Part shown: piece after piece, positions 15,624-24,392 of the stretch | Layout: each line of letters opens with the position of its first letter | Numbering within the stretch: the first letter of the stretch is position 1 | Assembly (NCBI RefSeq): GCF_016862275.1 | Contig: NZ_BOMQ01000016.1 | Span: 1 to 64,000 of the forward strand | DNA length: 64,000 nt | DNA from: Actinoplanes nipponensis | GTDB taxonomy: Bacteria > Actinomycetota > Actinomycetes > Mycobacteriales > Micromonosporaceae | Direction of reading: 5' to 3' | Notes under the pieces: model-generated | Seen by the model: only the letters and a program-made list of their open reading frames with translations | Databases searched by the model: none | Told to the model about the DNA's origin: nothing | Made by a program: the position numbers and the translations under genes

Positions 15624-17303
15624 TCAAGCGGTCGGCGGCGGGCCGGCCTCGACCCGGTTGCGGCCGCGGTGCTTGGCCTCGTAGAGGCGCTGGTCGGCCA
15701 GGGCCATCGCGGCGCCCAGGTCGCCGCCGCCGGGCACGACCGCCACGCCCAGGCTGATCGTCACGGCCAGCCCGGGGTGGAGCAGCTCCCACGGGTAGCC
15801 GGCCACCTGCGCCCGCAGCAGCTCGCAACGGGCCCGCGCGTCCGGCAGGTCCAGCCCGCCGAAGGCGATCAGGAACTCCTCCCCACCGAAGCGGGCCACC
15901 AGGTCACCCTCGGGGACGTGGTCGCGCAGCAGGGCGGCGATCTGCCGGAGCACCTCGTCGCCGGCGAAGTGCCCGAAGCGGTCGTTGACCCCCTTGAACA
16001 GGTCCACGTCGGCGATCGCCACGCACAGCGGCCCGGCCGACGCGACCAGCTCCGGCAGCCGCAGCTCCACCGAGCGGCGGTTCGGCAGGCCGGTCAGCGC
16101 GTCCTCGGACGCCTGCCGCTGCCAGCTCAGGTTGGCCGCCTCCAGCTCGGCGCTGCGTACCCGGTGCAGCTCCGCCTCCAGCCGGGCGTTGTCGGTCTCC
16201 AGCCGGGCGTTGTCCAGTTCGAAGTGATGCACCGCCATCCGGGCCCGGGCCGCGGCGACGTGGTTGTGCGCCTCGCGTTCGAGCGCGTGGTACGCGCGGT
16301 AGTGCCCCAGCGCGGCGGCGAAGTCGCCGACCTGCTCGTACGCCTCCGACAGCTCCCGCAGGATCTCCATGGCCATCGGCTTCTCGCCGGCCTCCCGGGC
16401 CCGGTCCAGCGCGTCCAGCAGGCCCTCGATCGCGGCGGCGGGCTGACCGCGCATGAGCCGCACGTGCGCCTGGTGCTGGAGCGCGGCCGACTCCAGCGAC
16501 CGGTAGCCGTGGATCCCGGCGATCGCCCCGGAGTTCTCGATCATCCGGGCCGCCGCGGTGAAGTCGCCGGCGAGGGCCAGCAGCATCCCGTAGTTGTCCA
16601 GGCAGATCGACTCGCGGAACGGGTTGCCGGCCGCCCGGGCCAGCCCCAGCGCCTCGTCGACGTGGCCCAGCGCGCGGCGCAGGGTCTCCTCGGCGCCGTC
16701 CGCGTCGCCCTCGGCGCGCAGCCGGCTCACCTCGTGGACGGCGTTGTCGCCGACGTTGTTGAGGATGCAGAACCGGGCCTCGGCGTCCATGCCGTCGGCC
16801 ATGGTGAGGGCCCGCATCAGGTACGTGGTGCTCAGGCCGCGGTCGCCCATGCTGCCGTGCACGACGCCGGTGCGGTTGTGCACCCAGTAGAGCAGGTCGC
16901 GGTCGCCGAGCCGCTGGGCGATGTCGCGGGCCCGGGCCAGCGCGTCGAGCGCCTCCTCGTGCATGCCGAGCTCGTTGAGCGGCAGGGCCTGCAGCGTCAG
17001 CACCTCGCACACCCCGGCGTCGTCGCCGGCCGCCTCCAGCACGGCTACGGCCTCACGGCAGGCGGTGACCGCGTCCTCCTGCTCGCCCAGGCGCAGCAAC
17101 TGGTTGGCCAGCGACCGCAGTCCGCGGGCCTGGCCGGTGGCGTCGCCGGCGGCCCGGGCGAGCTCCGCGGCCTGACGGGCGACGCCGGAGCCGGCGCGGT
17201 AGTCGCCGGCCAGCCGGTACTCCTCGGCCAGCTCGAGCAGGACGCCGACCTGCACGACGGCGGGGTCGGCCGGGCGGCGCCCCGCGAGGCTGGTGCCGGT
17301 CAT
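15624..17303 (-). CDS. TPR-repeat diguanylate cyclase
   Basis: A 559-residue cytoplasmic protein. Residues about 10-350 form tetratricopeptide-like helical repeats (for example YRLAGDYRAGSGVARQAAEL and QVGDFAAALGHYRAYHALER). A short coiled coil containing repeats of DNARLE follows near 365-400, then a GGDEF domain (EDALTGLPNRRS). The catalytic motif is GGEEF near 472, which is active in this family. The RxxD product-inhibition site is not obvious. The TPR part probably senses a partner protein. The ATG at 17303 is chosen because GGAGGAGG lies six bases upstream; an ATG/GTG-like start at 17339 lacks this. Confidence 0.88.
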   Translation of the reverse strand: MTGTSLAGRRPADPAVVQVGVLLELAEEYRLAGDYRAGSGVARQAAELARAAGDATGQARGLRSLANQLLRLGEQEDAVTACREAVAVLEAAGDDAGVCEVLTLQALPLNELGMHEEALDALARARDIAQRLGDRDLLYWVHNRTGVVHGSMGDRGLSTTYLMRALTMADGMDAEARFCILNNVGDNAVHEVSRLRAEGDADGAEETLRRALGHVDEALGLARAAGNPFRESICLDNYGMLLALAGDFTAAARMIENSGAIAGIHGYRSLESAALQHQAHVRLMRGQPAAAIEGLLDALDRAREAGEKPMAMEILRELSEAYEQVGDFAAALGHYRAYHALEREAHNHVAAARARMAVHHFELDNARLETDNARLEAELHRVRSAELEAANLSWQRQASEDALTGLPNRRSVELRLPELVASAGPLCVAIADVDLFKGVNDRFGHFAGDEVLRQIAALLRDHVPEGDLVARFGGEEFLIAFGGLDLPDARARCELLRAQVAGYPWELLHPGLAVTISLGVAVVPGGGDLGAAMALADQRLYEAKHRGRNRVEAGPPPTA

Positions 17304-17479
17304 GCGCGCCTCCTCCCGCGTCCGGGGCCGCGCGGCCACCGTCGGGGGACCTCATCGCCGTACGCCGTCCCGGCCTGAGCGATTCCGCGGCACGTTTCCG
17401 GGATTACTGCCGATCACAGCTCTCCTACTGTCAGTGGCAGGCCCGGGTTGCGGGCGACCGAGAGGCCAGGAGGCCGAGC

Positions 17480-18115
17480 ATGAAGATCCACCCGACCGTC
17501 CTTGTAGTGGCCGCCGCCGCCGTCATGACCGGGCTGACCGGTTGCGGCGCGATCGACGGCACGGCTGCCCCCGCCGCCAGCAGCGTCCCCGCCGGCATGG
17601 GCTCGCCCGACCAGGCCACCGACGGCGACGCGGCCCAGGGCGACGCGGCCCAGGGTGACGCGGCCGAGGGCGGCAGCGCGCCGGCCGGCACCGCCAAGAA
17701 GAAGGCGCCGAAGCACAACAGCACCCCCACGCACGAGAGCACCCCGTCGCACGCGCCGCAGCCCCAGGGCCCGCGGGTCGTCTCCTTCAAGGTGGTCCAG
17801 AAGCCGAAGTGCCCGGAGGGCACCGCGGTCTTCCGGTCCGAGAACGTTCCGCTGATCATCAAGTGGAAGATCACCGGCGCCGACTCCGCGGCGCTGTCGG
17901 TCGACGACCCGACCGGCACGCCCGGCACGTACGGCCCGGTCGAGCTGCAGGGCACGCAGGAGTTCACGTTCTCCTGCGGCGGCCCGGTCGGCTCGACCGA
18001 GACCCACCGGTACGACATCTACACCGTCGGCGGCGGCGCCCAGAAGCACAAGACCCTCAAGGTCTCGGCCAAGGTGCTGGACCAGGGCAAGGACGTCGGG
18101 TCCGCTAACGGTTGA
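17480..18115 (+). CDS. Lipoprotein with GDAAQ repeats
   Basis: A 211-residue lipoprotein with lipobox LTGC at about 19-22 after a clear signal peptide. A low-complexity linker follows: GDAAQ, GDAAQ, GDAAE (encoded by a 15-bp tandem repeat), a Lys-rich patch AKKKAPKH, and a Ser/Thr/Pro/His segment. The C-terminal 110 residues look like one immunoglobulin-like beta domain with a cysteine pair (PKCPEG and FSCGGP). It is probably anchored outside the membrane with a spacer crossing the wall. The AGGAGG site eight bases before the ATG fixes the start. Its 3' end overlaps the convergent thioredoxin gene by 11 bp. Confidence 0.82.
   Translation: MKIHPTVLVVAAAAVMTGLTGCGAIDGTAAPAASSVPAGMGSPDQATDGDAAQGDAAQGDAAEGGSAPAGTAKKKAPKHNSTPTHESTPSHAPQPQGPRVVSFKVVQKPKCPEGTAVFRSENVPLIIKWKITGADSAALSVDDPTGTPGTYGPVELQGTQEFTFSCGGPVGSTETHRYDIYTVGGGAQKHKTLKVSAKVLDQGKDVGSANG
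17624..17668 (+). repeat. Three 15-bp tandem repeats inside lipoprotein gene
   Basis: GGCGACGCGGCCCAG occurs twice exactly and once with two changes, encoding GDAAQ/GDAAQ/GDAAE. It keeps frame, so repeat number changes would lengthen or shorten the wall-spanning linker. Confidence 0.85.
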
Positions 18116-18449
18116 CGTACGGCTCGAAGGCCCCGCTCAGCGCCTGGCGCAGCTGGGACTTCGGCCGCGCCCCGACGATGGTGTGCACCACCACGCCGCC
18201 CCGGAAGAACAGCAGCGTCGGCATGGACAGCACCCGGTAGGTCCGCATCGTGACGGGGTTCTCGTCCGCGTTGAGCTGCATGATCGCCACGCCGGGGAAC
18301 TCGCCGGCCAGCTCGGCCAGGGTGCGCGCGACCGGCCCGCACGGCGGGCACCACTCGGCCCAGAAGTCCACCACCACCGGCAGCGGGTTGCCGAGCACCA
18401 GCGCGGCGAAGGTGTCGTCGGTGACCTCGGTCAGCGGATCCGCAAGCAT
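18105..18449 (-). CDS. Thioredoxin-like protein with CPPC active site
   Basis: A 114-residue single-domain thioredoxin. The fold is complete: DFWAEWCPPC with cysteines 34 and 37, then SMPTLLFFRGG with the cis-proline. The active site is CPPC, not the usual CGPC, which changes redox potential and is seen in some TrxA-like and reductase-linked variants. It has no signal peptide, so it acts in the cytoplasm. The gene starts inside the end of the MerR gene (19-bp overlap), so expression should follow that regulator. Confidence 0.9.
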   Translation of the reverse strand: MLADPLTEVTDDTFAALVLGNPLPVVVDFWAEWCPPCGPVARTLAELAGEFPGVAIMQLNADENPVTMRTYRVLSMPTLLFFRGGVVVHTIVGARPKSQLRQALSGAFEPYVNR

Positions 18450-18811
18450 CGTCTCTCCCGTTCCTCGATGGCCTGGCTCAGCTGCCCGCGCAACCGGTCA
18501 CGGACGCCGGCGAGCTGGTCCAGGCAGGTCTCGACCTCGGCGAGCTTGCGGCGCAGCACCGCGACGGAGTCGGGGCAGACGTGCCCGGTCGCGTTGCCGG
18601 CCCGCAGGCAGGCCACGAACGGCCGGATGTCGTCGAGGCCGAACCCCACCGCCAGCAGCGCCCGGATCTCGTGCACCACCCGCAGCTCGGCCTCGTCGTA
18701 CCGGCGGTAGCCGTTGGCGTCGCGCTGCGGCTCGACCAGCCCGTGCTGCTCGTAGTAGCGCAGCGTGCGGGCGCTCGTCCCGGCCCGTTCGGCCAGCTCC
18801 CCGATCAGCAT
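18431..18811 (-). CDS. Redox-type MerR regulator with four cysteines
   Basis: A 126-residue MerR protein: HTH LIGELAERAGTSARTLRYYE and wing GYRRYDEAELRVVHE. The dimer helix and tail carry Cys68, Cys79, Cys96 and Cys122, in a layout similar to the thioredoxin-linked MerR proteins of Streptomyces. It overlaps the thioredoxin gene, so it probably senses oxidative or thiol stress and induces that gene. The ATG at 18811 begins the HTH; upstream residues of a longer frame are not family-like. Its promoter has the 19-bp spacer typical of MerR targets. Confidence 0.88.
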   Translation of the reverse strand: MLIGELAERAGTSARTLRYYEQHGLVEPQRDANGYRRYDEAELRVVHEIRALLAVGFGLDDIRPFVACLRAGNATGHVCPDSVAVLRRKLAEVETCLDQLAGVRDRLRGQLSQAIEERERRCLRIR

Positions 18812-18842
18812 CCGGCTCACCTCGTTCGTTGGTCCGCGTCGC

Positions 18843-18873
18843 ACGCTAGGCCTTGCCACCGGCGTCAAGGCAA
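18843..18873 (-). promoter_or_regulatory. MerR-type promoter with 19-bp spacer
   Basis: On the minus strand a -35 TTGCCT (18868-18873) and a -10 TAGCGT (18843-18848) are separated by 19 bp, and the spacer region holds the dyad CCTTG-N10-CAAGG (18851-18870). Overlong spacers with a central dyad are the hallmark of MerR-activated promoters. The start codon is 32 bp downstream of the -10 element. Confidence 0.7.
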
Positions 18874-19395
18874 GTGTTTGCGCATCCGGACCAGCGGTAC
18901 AGCGACGCCGCCCGAGTTCTCCGTCACGTGCTCGACGACGGTGAAGCCGGCGGCCTCGTACAGCGGCCGGCCGGCCAGGGTGCCCGTCAGCTCCAGCGCG
19001 CGGAATCCCTCGGCGGCGGCCGCGGCCTCGCAGCGGTCGAGGATCAGCCGCCCGACGCCACGGCGGGCGAAGCCGGGACGGGTGTACATCGCGCGTACCT
19101 TGGCCGGCTCCCGGCTGGGATCCAGCAGCGCCGGGTCCCGTCCGCCGGAGTGGTCGCCGCCGTAGAGCGTGGCCCGCCGGCTCCAGCCGCCGCAGCCGGC
19201 GAGCTGCCCGTCGACCTCCACCACGAAGTACGTGCCGTCGTCGATCAGCTGGGTGTCCAGGCCCATGATCGCGTGGCTGGCGGCGATCTGCGCCGGGTCG
19301 AGGAATTCCCGCTGCAACTGCTCGATGGCGGCGTCGATCAGGGGCCGCAACCGCGGCAGATCGGCCGGCGCCGCCAGCCGGCTGCGCAAGGTCAT
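18865..19395 (-). CDS. GNAT family N-acetyltransferase
   Basis: A 176-residue GNAT protein. The acetyl-CoA loop is present as MYTRPGFARRGVGRLILDRC (the R/Q-x-x-G-x-G/A form), followed by EGFRALELTGTLAGRPLYEA and then AGFTVVEH. Earlier strands read YFVVEVDGQLAGCGGWSRR. It would transfer an acetyl group to a small molecule or protein amine; the acceptor is unknown. Its ATG overlaps the stop of the upstream serine hydrolase gene (ATGA), so the two are coupled. Its 3' end contains the promoter of the MerR gene. Confidence 0.88.
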   Translation of the reverse strand: MTLRSRLAAPADLPRLRPLIDAAIEQLQREFLDPAQIAASHAIMGLDTQLIDDGTYFVVEVDGQLAGCGGWSRRATLYGGDHSGGRDPALLDPSREPAKVRAMYTRPGFARRGVGRLILDRCEAAAAAEGFRALELTGTLAGRPLYEAAGFTVVEHVTENSGGVAVPLVRMRKHLP

Positions 19396-20573
19396 GCGGA
19401 CCGGTCGGCCGGGCGACGGGCGTGCGCCGGCTGCCCGGCGACGGCCACCCAGAACGCGTCGGCGTAGGGCTCGGGCACCGGCGCGGTCATCTCGCGCTGG
19501 GTGAGCAGCACGTTGACCCGGCCGCCGGCCAGGTCGGTGTAGAGGGCCGTGCCCAGCCCGCCGGTCCAGCCGTAGCTGCCGGCGGCCGGGCCCGGCGCCT
19601 CCCGGCCGGTGGCCACCGCGCCGCCGAAGCCCCAGCCCCAGCGGTCGAAGAAGCCGGGAAGCCAGAGCGCCCCGGCCTTCTCCGCGCCGGTGAGCTGGTC
19701 GGTGGTGAGCCGGGCGACGGACCCGGGGCCGAGCACCCCGGCGCCGCCGGCGAGCAGCATCCGACCGAAGGCGACACAGTCGTCCACGGTGGACACCAGG
19801 CCGGTGGCGCCGGAGACGCGCAACGGCGGCGACCAGCGGCCGGCCGGCTCCGCTCGTGCCGCCAGCCGGCCGGGCCCCGCCGGCCGGTACGTCTGGGCCA
19901 GCCGGGCCGGGTCGGTCACGCCGTACGAGGTGTCGGTCATGCCGAGCGGACCGAACAGCCGGGCCTGGAGCAGCGCCTCGAGATCCTTGCCGGTGGCGCG
20001 TTGCAGCAGCGCCCCCAGGATCTCGCCGCCGCCGTGATAACTCCATCCCGCACCGGGCTGGTGCAGCATCGGCAGCGTGCCGAGCCGGGCCAGCCACTCG
20101 TCGCGGGAGAACGGCTCCGGGTCCGGGCCGGGCCCCAGCGCCAGCTCGTCGATCCGCTCCTGGATCGGGTACGTGCCCGGCGGTGCCATGACCACGCCGT
20201 AGCCGTGGGTGTACGTCAGCAAGTCCCGCACGGTGATCGGCCGGGCCTGCGGCACGACGTCGTGCAGGGGCGCGCCGATCGTCCGCAGCACCGGCCGGCC
20301 GGCCAGCTCGGGCAGCCACCGGTCCACCGGCTCGTCGAGGGCGAACGTGCCGTCCTCGACCAGCGCCAGGGCCACGACCGCGACCATCGGCTTGGTCAGC
20401 GACGCGATCCGGAACAGCGTGTCGCGGCTCATCGCCACGCCCGTCGTCAGGTCACGCACCCCGACGCAGGCCACCTCGGCGTCGGCCGGGCCGGCGCTGA
20501 CGGCGACCGCGCCGGCCAGGTCGCCGCTGTCCACGTACGGCCGCAGCGCCGCTTCGATCGGTTCCGGGCTCAT
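19392..20573 (-). CDS. Serine hydrolase, class C beta-lactamase fold
   Basis: A 393-residue protein of the beta-lactamase/EstB/D-Ala-D-Ala peptidase-like group. The SxxK motif is SLTK near 58, with the nucleophilic serine. The second motif is YHG where YxN is usual, and the third region reads GWTGG. That pattern fits esterases of the family rather than true beta-lactamases. No signal peptide is visible, so it appears cytoplasmic. It is followed by an overlapping GNAT gene. Likely an esterase or amidase of unknown substrate. Confidence 0.85.
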   Translation of the reverse strand: MSPEPIEAALRPYVDSGDLAGAVAVSAGPADAEVACVGVRDLTTGVAMSRDTLFRIASLTKPMVAVVALALVEDGTFALDEPVDRWLPELAGRPVLRTIGAPLHDVVPQARPITVRDLLTYTHGYGVVMAPPGTYPIQERIDELALGPGPDPEPFSRDEWLARLGTLPMLHQPGAGWSYHGGGEILGALLQRATGKDLEALLQARLFGPLGMTDTSYGVTDPARLAQTYRPAGPGRLAARAEPAGRWSPPLRVSGATGLVSTVDDCVAFGRMLLAGGAGVLGPGSVARLTTDQLTGAEKAGALWLPGFFDRWGWGFGGAVATGREAPGPAAGSYGWTGGLGTALYTDLAGGRVNVLLTQREMTAPVPEPYADAFWVAVAGQPAHARRPADRSA

Positions 20574-20582
20574 TGCCCCTTT

Positions 20583-20957
20583 CTAGCCGCGGATCTCGAT
20601 GCTGTCGACCCGGTCCGGGTAGAACGCGACGTGGTCCTTGATCTCCTTGACCGCGTCGTGCGGGTGCTCGTAGACCCAGATCGCGTCGGTCGAGCGGTCC
20701 CCGCCGGCGGTGACGGAGTAGTAGCTCGCCTCACCCTTGTACGGGCAGTAGGTGCTGGTGGCGGTGCGCTCCAGCAGCGACCGGTCGACGTCCTCGATCG
20801 GGACGTACTGCACGGCCGGGTAGGTGGCTTCCTGCAGGGTCAGGGCCCGGGTGGTGTCGGCGACGACCCGGCCGGCCACGGTGACGACGACCCGCGCGGG
20901 GTTCGGCGTGACCGTGATGGGGTGACTCGGACCGGGCTGCAGCACGGGCTTGGCCAT
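20583..20957 (-). CDS. DUF427 domain protein
   Basis: A 124-residue single-domain protein. The signature is STYCPYKGEASYYSVTAGGD and IWVYEHPHDAVKEIKDHVAF, typical of DUF427, a small beta-sandwich family with no proven reaction. A conserved Cys-Pro-Tyr-Lys and Glu line a pocket. The ATG at 20957 is preferred because the longer frame upstream is basic low-complexity sequence. It ends 9 bp before the serine hydrolase start, so they may share a transcript. Confidence 0.88.
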   Translation of the reverse strand: MAKPVLQPGPSHPITVTPNPARVVVTVAGRVVADTTRALTLQEATYPAVQYVPIEDVDRSLLERTATSTYCPYKGEASYYSVTAGGDRSTDAIWVYEHPHDAVKEIKDHVAFYPDRVDSIEIRG

Positions 20958-21009
20958 GGTGGTGCCTTCTCTCTGTCGCGGGACTCGCCTTTCTTCAAGT
21001 TCCTCCCGG

Positions 21010-21023
21010 CCGGAATATTCCGG
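21010..21023. promoter_or_regulatory. Perfect 14-bp palindrome
   Basis: CCGGAATATTCCGG lies between the divergent DUF427 gene (start 20957) and the membrane protein gene (start 21137). Its AT core stands out in this region. It may be an operator; the binding protein is unknown. Confidence 0.4.
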
Positions 21024-21136
21024 ACGCGCCCGCGAGGTCACGGCCGGGCTCCCTTCCGGGTCGACCGTCGCGCCGATCGGCCCGATGTCCGATGCGGAGC
21101 CTGGTGGCGTGTCATCGGCGCTGCTACGACGAAGGC

Positions 21137-22336
21137 ATGACCGGGACCGATGCTCGGCGGAGCCGCTGGGCCGAGCGCGAGAACGACCGCCGCCGCCGCA
21201 CCTTCGCCGCGGAGATGAACGAGTGGCGCCTGCGTGACGAGACCCTGCGGGCCATGCGAGACGCCGCCGCGGGCTACACCGGACGTCCCGACGACGGCAC
21301 GCTGCCGGTGGCGTTGCGCCGGGACGAGCGGATCTATCTGACACTTCCGGGGGTGTACTCCGTCGAGGCGCCCGGCGCGCACGGGCTGCCCCGGGTGGCG
21401 CCTGACGACGTACCCGTCACCCCGGCGGCGGGCCCGGTGCCCGCCGGGATCCGGGTCGGCGCCGGCGGGACCGCGGTCGTGACGAGTCGCCGGCTGTTGT
21501 TCCTGGGGCCGCAGCGCAACCGTGAGTGGGCCTACCAGCACCTGACGGGGATGGTCCACGACGCGGTCGTGCCGATGACGCTGCTGGAGGTCGGCAACCG
21601 CAAGTCCGTCTCCGGTCTGCTGGTCCACGTGTCGGCGGCGGCCGCCTTCCGGTTCCAGGTGCAACTCGCGCTCGCCGAGGCGGCGGGGATGCGGGATGCG
21701 CTCGTGGCGCGGCTGGATCTGCTCCTGGCCGAGTCGGGGCGGCGCCGGCCGCCCCCGCCGCCGCTCGCCGAGCCGGGTCAGGCGCCGGCGGGTGCCGCCT
21801 GGTCCCCGGTCGGCGTGGTCGCCGCCGCGGTGGCGGTGCTGGTGCTGCTCGTCTGCGGGATCGGCGCCCTGCTGCCGGACACCGCGGTCCGGGACGCCGC
21901 CGACGAGGCCGCCCCGGTGCGGGTGACGACGACCGCCGCGGCGCCGACCGCTCCCGCGCTCGCGATCAAGCCGGCCGTCCCGTCCCCGGCGGTGACCAGC
22001 CCCGCTCCCGCGCCCACCCGGTCGGCCTCGCCCGCGCCTTCGCGGTCCCCCTCGCCCGCGCCGAGGAGGACCACCGCGAAACCGAAGCCCAGGCCGAAGC
22101 CGCTCGCGTTGTGCGGTGCCCCGCGGAACACCGAGGGCTTCACCTTCTGCGGCGGCTCGCTGATCCGGCGGCCGGACTTCGCCGCCTGCCAGTACTTCGA
22201 CTGCATCCCGGCCTTCCCCGACGGCCGGGGCTACATGATCCAGTGCGCGGACGGCATGCTCAGCATGTCCGGTGGCCGCCCGGGGTCCTGTTCCCATCAC
22301 GGCGGCAACCGCCGTCCGGTCTACCGCCGCCGCTGA
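21137..22336 (+). CDS. Membrane-anchored protein with DUF3761-like tail
   Basis: A 399-residue protein. Residues 1-215 are cytoplasmic and resemble a PH/GRAM-like domain (GGTAVVTSRRLLFLGPQRNR, EWAYQHLTGMVHD). One TM follows at about 232-257 (VGVVAAAVAVLVLLVCGIGA). Then comes a long Pro/Ser/Ala linker and a C-terminal Cys-rich domain of about 75 residues ending DGMLSMSGGRPGSCSHHGG, which matches the DUF3761 style. The terminal domain should be outside the cell and disulfide-bonded. GAAGG just before the ATG supports the start. Function unknown. Confidence 0.8.
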   Translation: MTGTDARRSRWAERENDRRRRTFAAEMNEWRLRDETLRAMRDAAAGYTGRPDDGTLPVALRRDERIYLTLPGVYSVEAPGAHGLPRVAPDDVPVTPAAGPVPAGIRVGAGGTAVVTSRRLLFLGPQRNREWAYQHLTGMVHDAVVPMTLLEVGNRKSVSGLLVHVSAAAAFRFQVQLALAEAAGMRDALVARLDLLLAESGRRRPPPPPLAEPGQAPAGAAWSPVGVVAAAVAVLVLLVCGIGALLPDTAVRDAADEAAPVRVTTTAAAPTAPALAIKPAVPSPAVTSPAPAPTRSASPAPSRSPSPAPRRTTAKPKPRPKPLALCGAPRNTEGFTFCGGSLIRRPDFAACQYFDCIPAFPDGRGYMIQCADGMLSMSGGRPGSCSHHGGNRRPVYRRR

Positions 22337-22342
22337 GTCCCC

Positions 22343-22711
22343 TCATTCCGGGTGGCTGACGTGGGCGGTCACGATCCGCCAGCCGGGCGGCAGCCGGACC
22401 CAGGTCTGCGACTGTCGGCCGGCCACCTCCGACCCGGGGTACCCGAACAGGGTGGTCACGACGGCCACGTCCGTGCCGTACGTGGCGATGGTCGTGTCCT
22501 TGAGCCACCGTCCCGGGGGCAGCGGCGGCTGCGCGCGCCGCCAGGCCGTCTGTTCCTCGACTCCCACCTGGTGGTCGGCGATGCCGAAGCGGACCGCTTC
22601 CGGGGCGAAGCAGCCCACGATGCGGTCCACGTCGCCGGCCACGAGGGCGTCCTCGTAGTCCGCGAACGCCGCGGTGACCTCGGCGACGACATCCGGGCGG
22701 TTGAGCTGCAT
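22343..22711 (-). CDS. atzH: AtzH-like protein (NTF2 fold)
   Basis: A 122-residue protein of the SnoaL/NTF2 fold, close in pattern to AtzH/HpxZ (DYEDALVAGDVDRIVGCFAP and TTIATYGTDVAVVTTLFGYP, with GRQSQTWVRLPPGWRIV). AtzH-type proteins accompany amidase-family enzymes in s-triazine, biuret and ureide breakdown; in the cyanuric-acid pathway AtzH has been linked to the allophanate stage. GGAGGT precedes the ATG by three bases. It is the last gene of the biuret-type cluster, separated from the permease gene by a strong hairpin. The symbol rests on context and should be checked. Confidence 0.7.
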   Translation of the reverse strand: MQLNRPDVVAEVTAAFADYEDALVAGDVDRIVGCFAPEAVRFGIADHQVGVEEQTAWRRAQPPLPPGRWLKDTTIATYGTDVAVVTTLFGYPGSEVAGRQSQTWVRLPPGWRIVTAHVSHPE

Positions 22712-22731
22712 GACACCTCCTGGTCGGGGTG

Positions 22732-22762
22732 CGGCGGCCCGGCGGGAGACGCCGGGCCGCCG
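22732..22762 (-). terminator. 13-bp stem hairpin between permease and atzH
   Basis: CGGCGGCCCGGCG (22732-22744) pairs perfectly with CGCCGGGCCGCCG (22750-22762) around GGAGA. It lies between the NCS2 stop and the AtzH ribosome site in a minus-strand operon. It may reduce read-through or protect the upstream mRNA end. No T tract follows. Confidence 0.55.
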
Positions 22763-22775
22763 GTCGTTCGTGGGC

Positions 22776-24392
22776 TCAGGAGACCGCGCTGGTCTCCGGC
22801 CGGGGTGTGGGCACGCCGCCCTCCGGCGCCTCGGTGAACTCGTTGCCGCCCTGGTGCCGGCGTTCGAGCGCCAGCTCCTCGGCATCCGGCACCCGGGGCG
22901 CCGGCTTGGTCAGGGCGAACAGCACGCAGATCACGGTCAGCAGCAGGTAGCCGAGGCTGACCTGACCGTCGGCGTTCCACTGCACCTTCTCCGCGTGGAT
23001 CAGGCCGATGAAGGTCAGCACCGCGCCCGTACCGGAGAAGACCGCCGCGTGCCAGAAGCGCTTGTCGATGATGAACGCGACGATCGCGCCCAGCACCAGC
23101 CCGGCCAGGATCGCCCCGGAGCCCAGCGTCTTGAGGCCGTCGTAGACCACCCCGGCGCCGGCCAGGGCGCCGATGCCGACCTCGGTGGCGCTGGTCCCGG
23201 CCGCCGCGAGGGCGTTGTCCATCTGCCCGGTGGCCCAGCTGGCGATGTTCGGGATCAGGGCGGCGACCACGGCCGCGGCGTGTGCCCGCGGCGTGGCCTG
23301 GAAGGCCTGGGCGCCGATCAGCAGGCCGATGTAGAGCAGGATCGGCACGATCGCGGCGGTCGGGAAGATGGTGCCGAGCAGGCCGAACATCCCGAAGAAG
23401 CAGAGCAGCGCGATGACCACGCCGGTCGCCATCGAGTAGCCGGTGCGGCCGCCGGCCGCCTTCCAGCCGGGGTGTCCGACGTAGACGGCCGGGGGGAACG
23501 GCGAGCCCAGCAGGGAGCCGACGACCGCGCCGCCGCCGTCGGCGAGCAGCACGCTGCGCAGGTTGTAGCGGTCCCCGGCGGTGGCCGCGCTCTCCACGTT
23601 GGTCATCGCCTCGGTGAAGTTGTAGACGCCCAGCGGGATCGCCGTGGCCAGCAGCGGGGCCATGTCGCGCAGGCCGTCGACGAGCAGCCCGGCCTTCAGG
23701 TGCGGGAAGGCGAACGCGATGTCCTGGGCGGCGGCGGTCACGTCCGGCACCGACATGGCGCCGCCGAGCCAGCCGATGGCGCTGCCGAGCAGCAGCGCGA
23801 CCAGCCCGATGGGCAGGTTGAAGGGCAGCCGGACATCGGTGAGCAGACCGATCAGCAGCAGGCCGAGGACCGGCAGGGCGATCCACGCGGCCTTCCACAT
23901 CTGTCCGGCCGGGTTCATCGAGATGAAGGTGATGGAGATGCCGGCCAGGGTGCCCAGCAGGGCGGCGCGGGGCGCGTACCGGCGGATGTACGGGCCGACG
24001 AAGGCTCCGATCAGCACGATCACCCCGATGATGAACGCCCACGCGACGCCGGCCGTCCACGCCTGGACCGGGTCCTTGGTGCGCAGGTAGATCGGCAGCA
24101 TGATGACGAAGATGACGATGAACATGTGCGGCACGCTGGGGCCGTACGGCATCGCGGTGACGTCGGCGCGGTTCTCCTGCACGGCGAGCCGGCGGGCCAG
24201 GTACGTGTAGTACATGTTGCCCAGCACCAGGGCGATGCCCAGCGCCGGCAGGATGACCCCGAAGACGTCACCGGGGTCCATCCCGATCACGCCGATGCAC
24301 AGGCCGGTCAGCGTGAGCACGTTGACCAGGACGTTGACGCCGAAGCCGAAGAACGCGTTGGTGTCGCCGCGTACCCAGTAGGGAAGTTTCAT
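22776..24392 (-). CDS. NCS2-type (xanthine/uracil-like) permease
   Basis: A 538-residue membrane protein with about 13-14 hydrophobic segments, in the nucleobase:cation symporter-2 superfamily ([12 protein letters not shown] near the start, [20 protein letters not shown] in the middle, then [14 protein letters not shown]). The conserved acidic residue in the NVES region is normally part of the substrate site. It probably imports a ureide, barbiturate or biuret-like compound with protons; context suggests the substrate of the hydrolases encoded upstream. The start at 24392 overlaps the preceding hydrolase gene (ATGA). Confidence 0.85.
   Translation of the reverse strand: MKLPYWVRGDTNAFFGFGVNVLVNVLTLTGLCIGVIGMDPGDVFGVILPALGIALVLGNMYYTYLARRLAVQENRADVTAMPYGPSVPHMFIVIFVIMLPIYLRTKDPVQAWTAGVAWAFIIGVIVLIGAFVGPYIRRYAPRAALLGTLAGISITFISMNPAGQMWKAAWIALPVLGLLLIGLLTDVRLPFNLPIGLVALLLGSAIGWLGGAMSVPDVTAAAQDIAFAFPHLKAGLLVDGLRDMAPLLATAIPLGVYNFTEAMTNVESAATAGDRYNLRSVLLADGGGAVVGSLLGSPFPPAVYVGHPGWKAAGGRTGYSMATGVVIALLCFFGMFGLLGTIFPTAAIVPILLYIGLLIGAQAFQATPRAHAAAVVAALIPNIASWATGQMDNALAAAGTSATEVGIGALAGAGVVYDGLKTLGSGAILAGLVLGAIVAFIIDKRFWHAAVFSGTGAVLTFIGLIHAEKVQWNADGQVSLGYLLLTVICVLFALTKPAPRVPDAEELALERRHQGGNEFTEAPEGGVPTPRPETSAVS

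Noticed and set aside
19392..20573. True class C beta-lactamase
   Set aside because: The YxN motif reads YHG, the third motif lacks KTG, and there is no signal peptide, so an esterase-like role is likelier.
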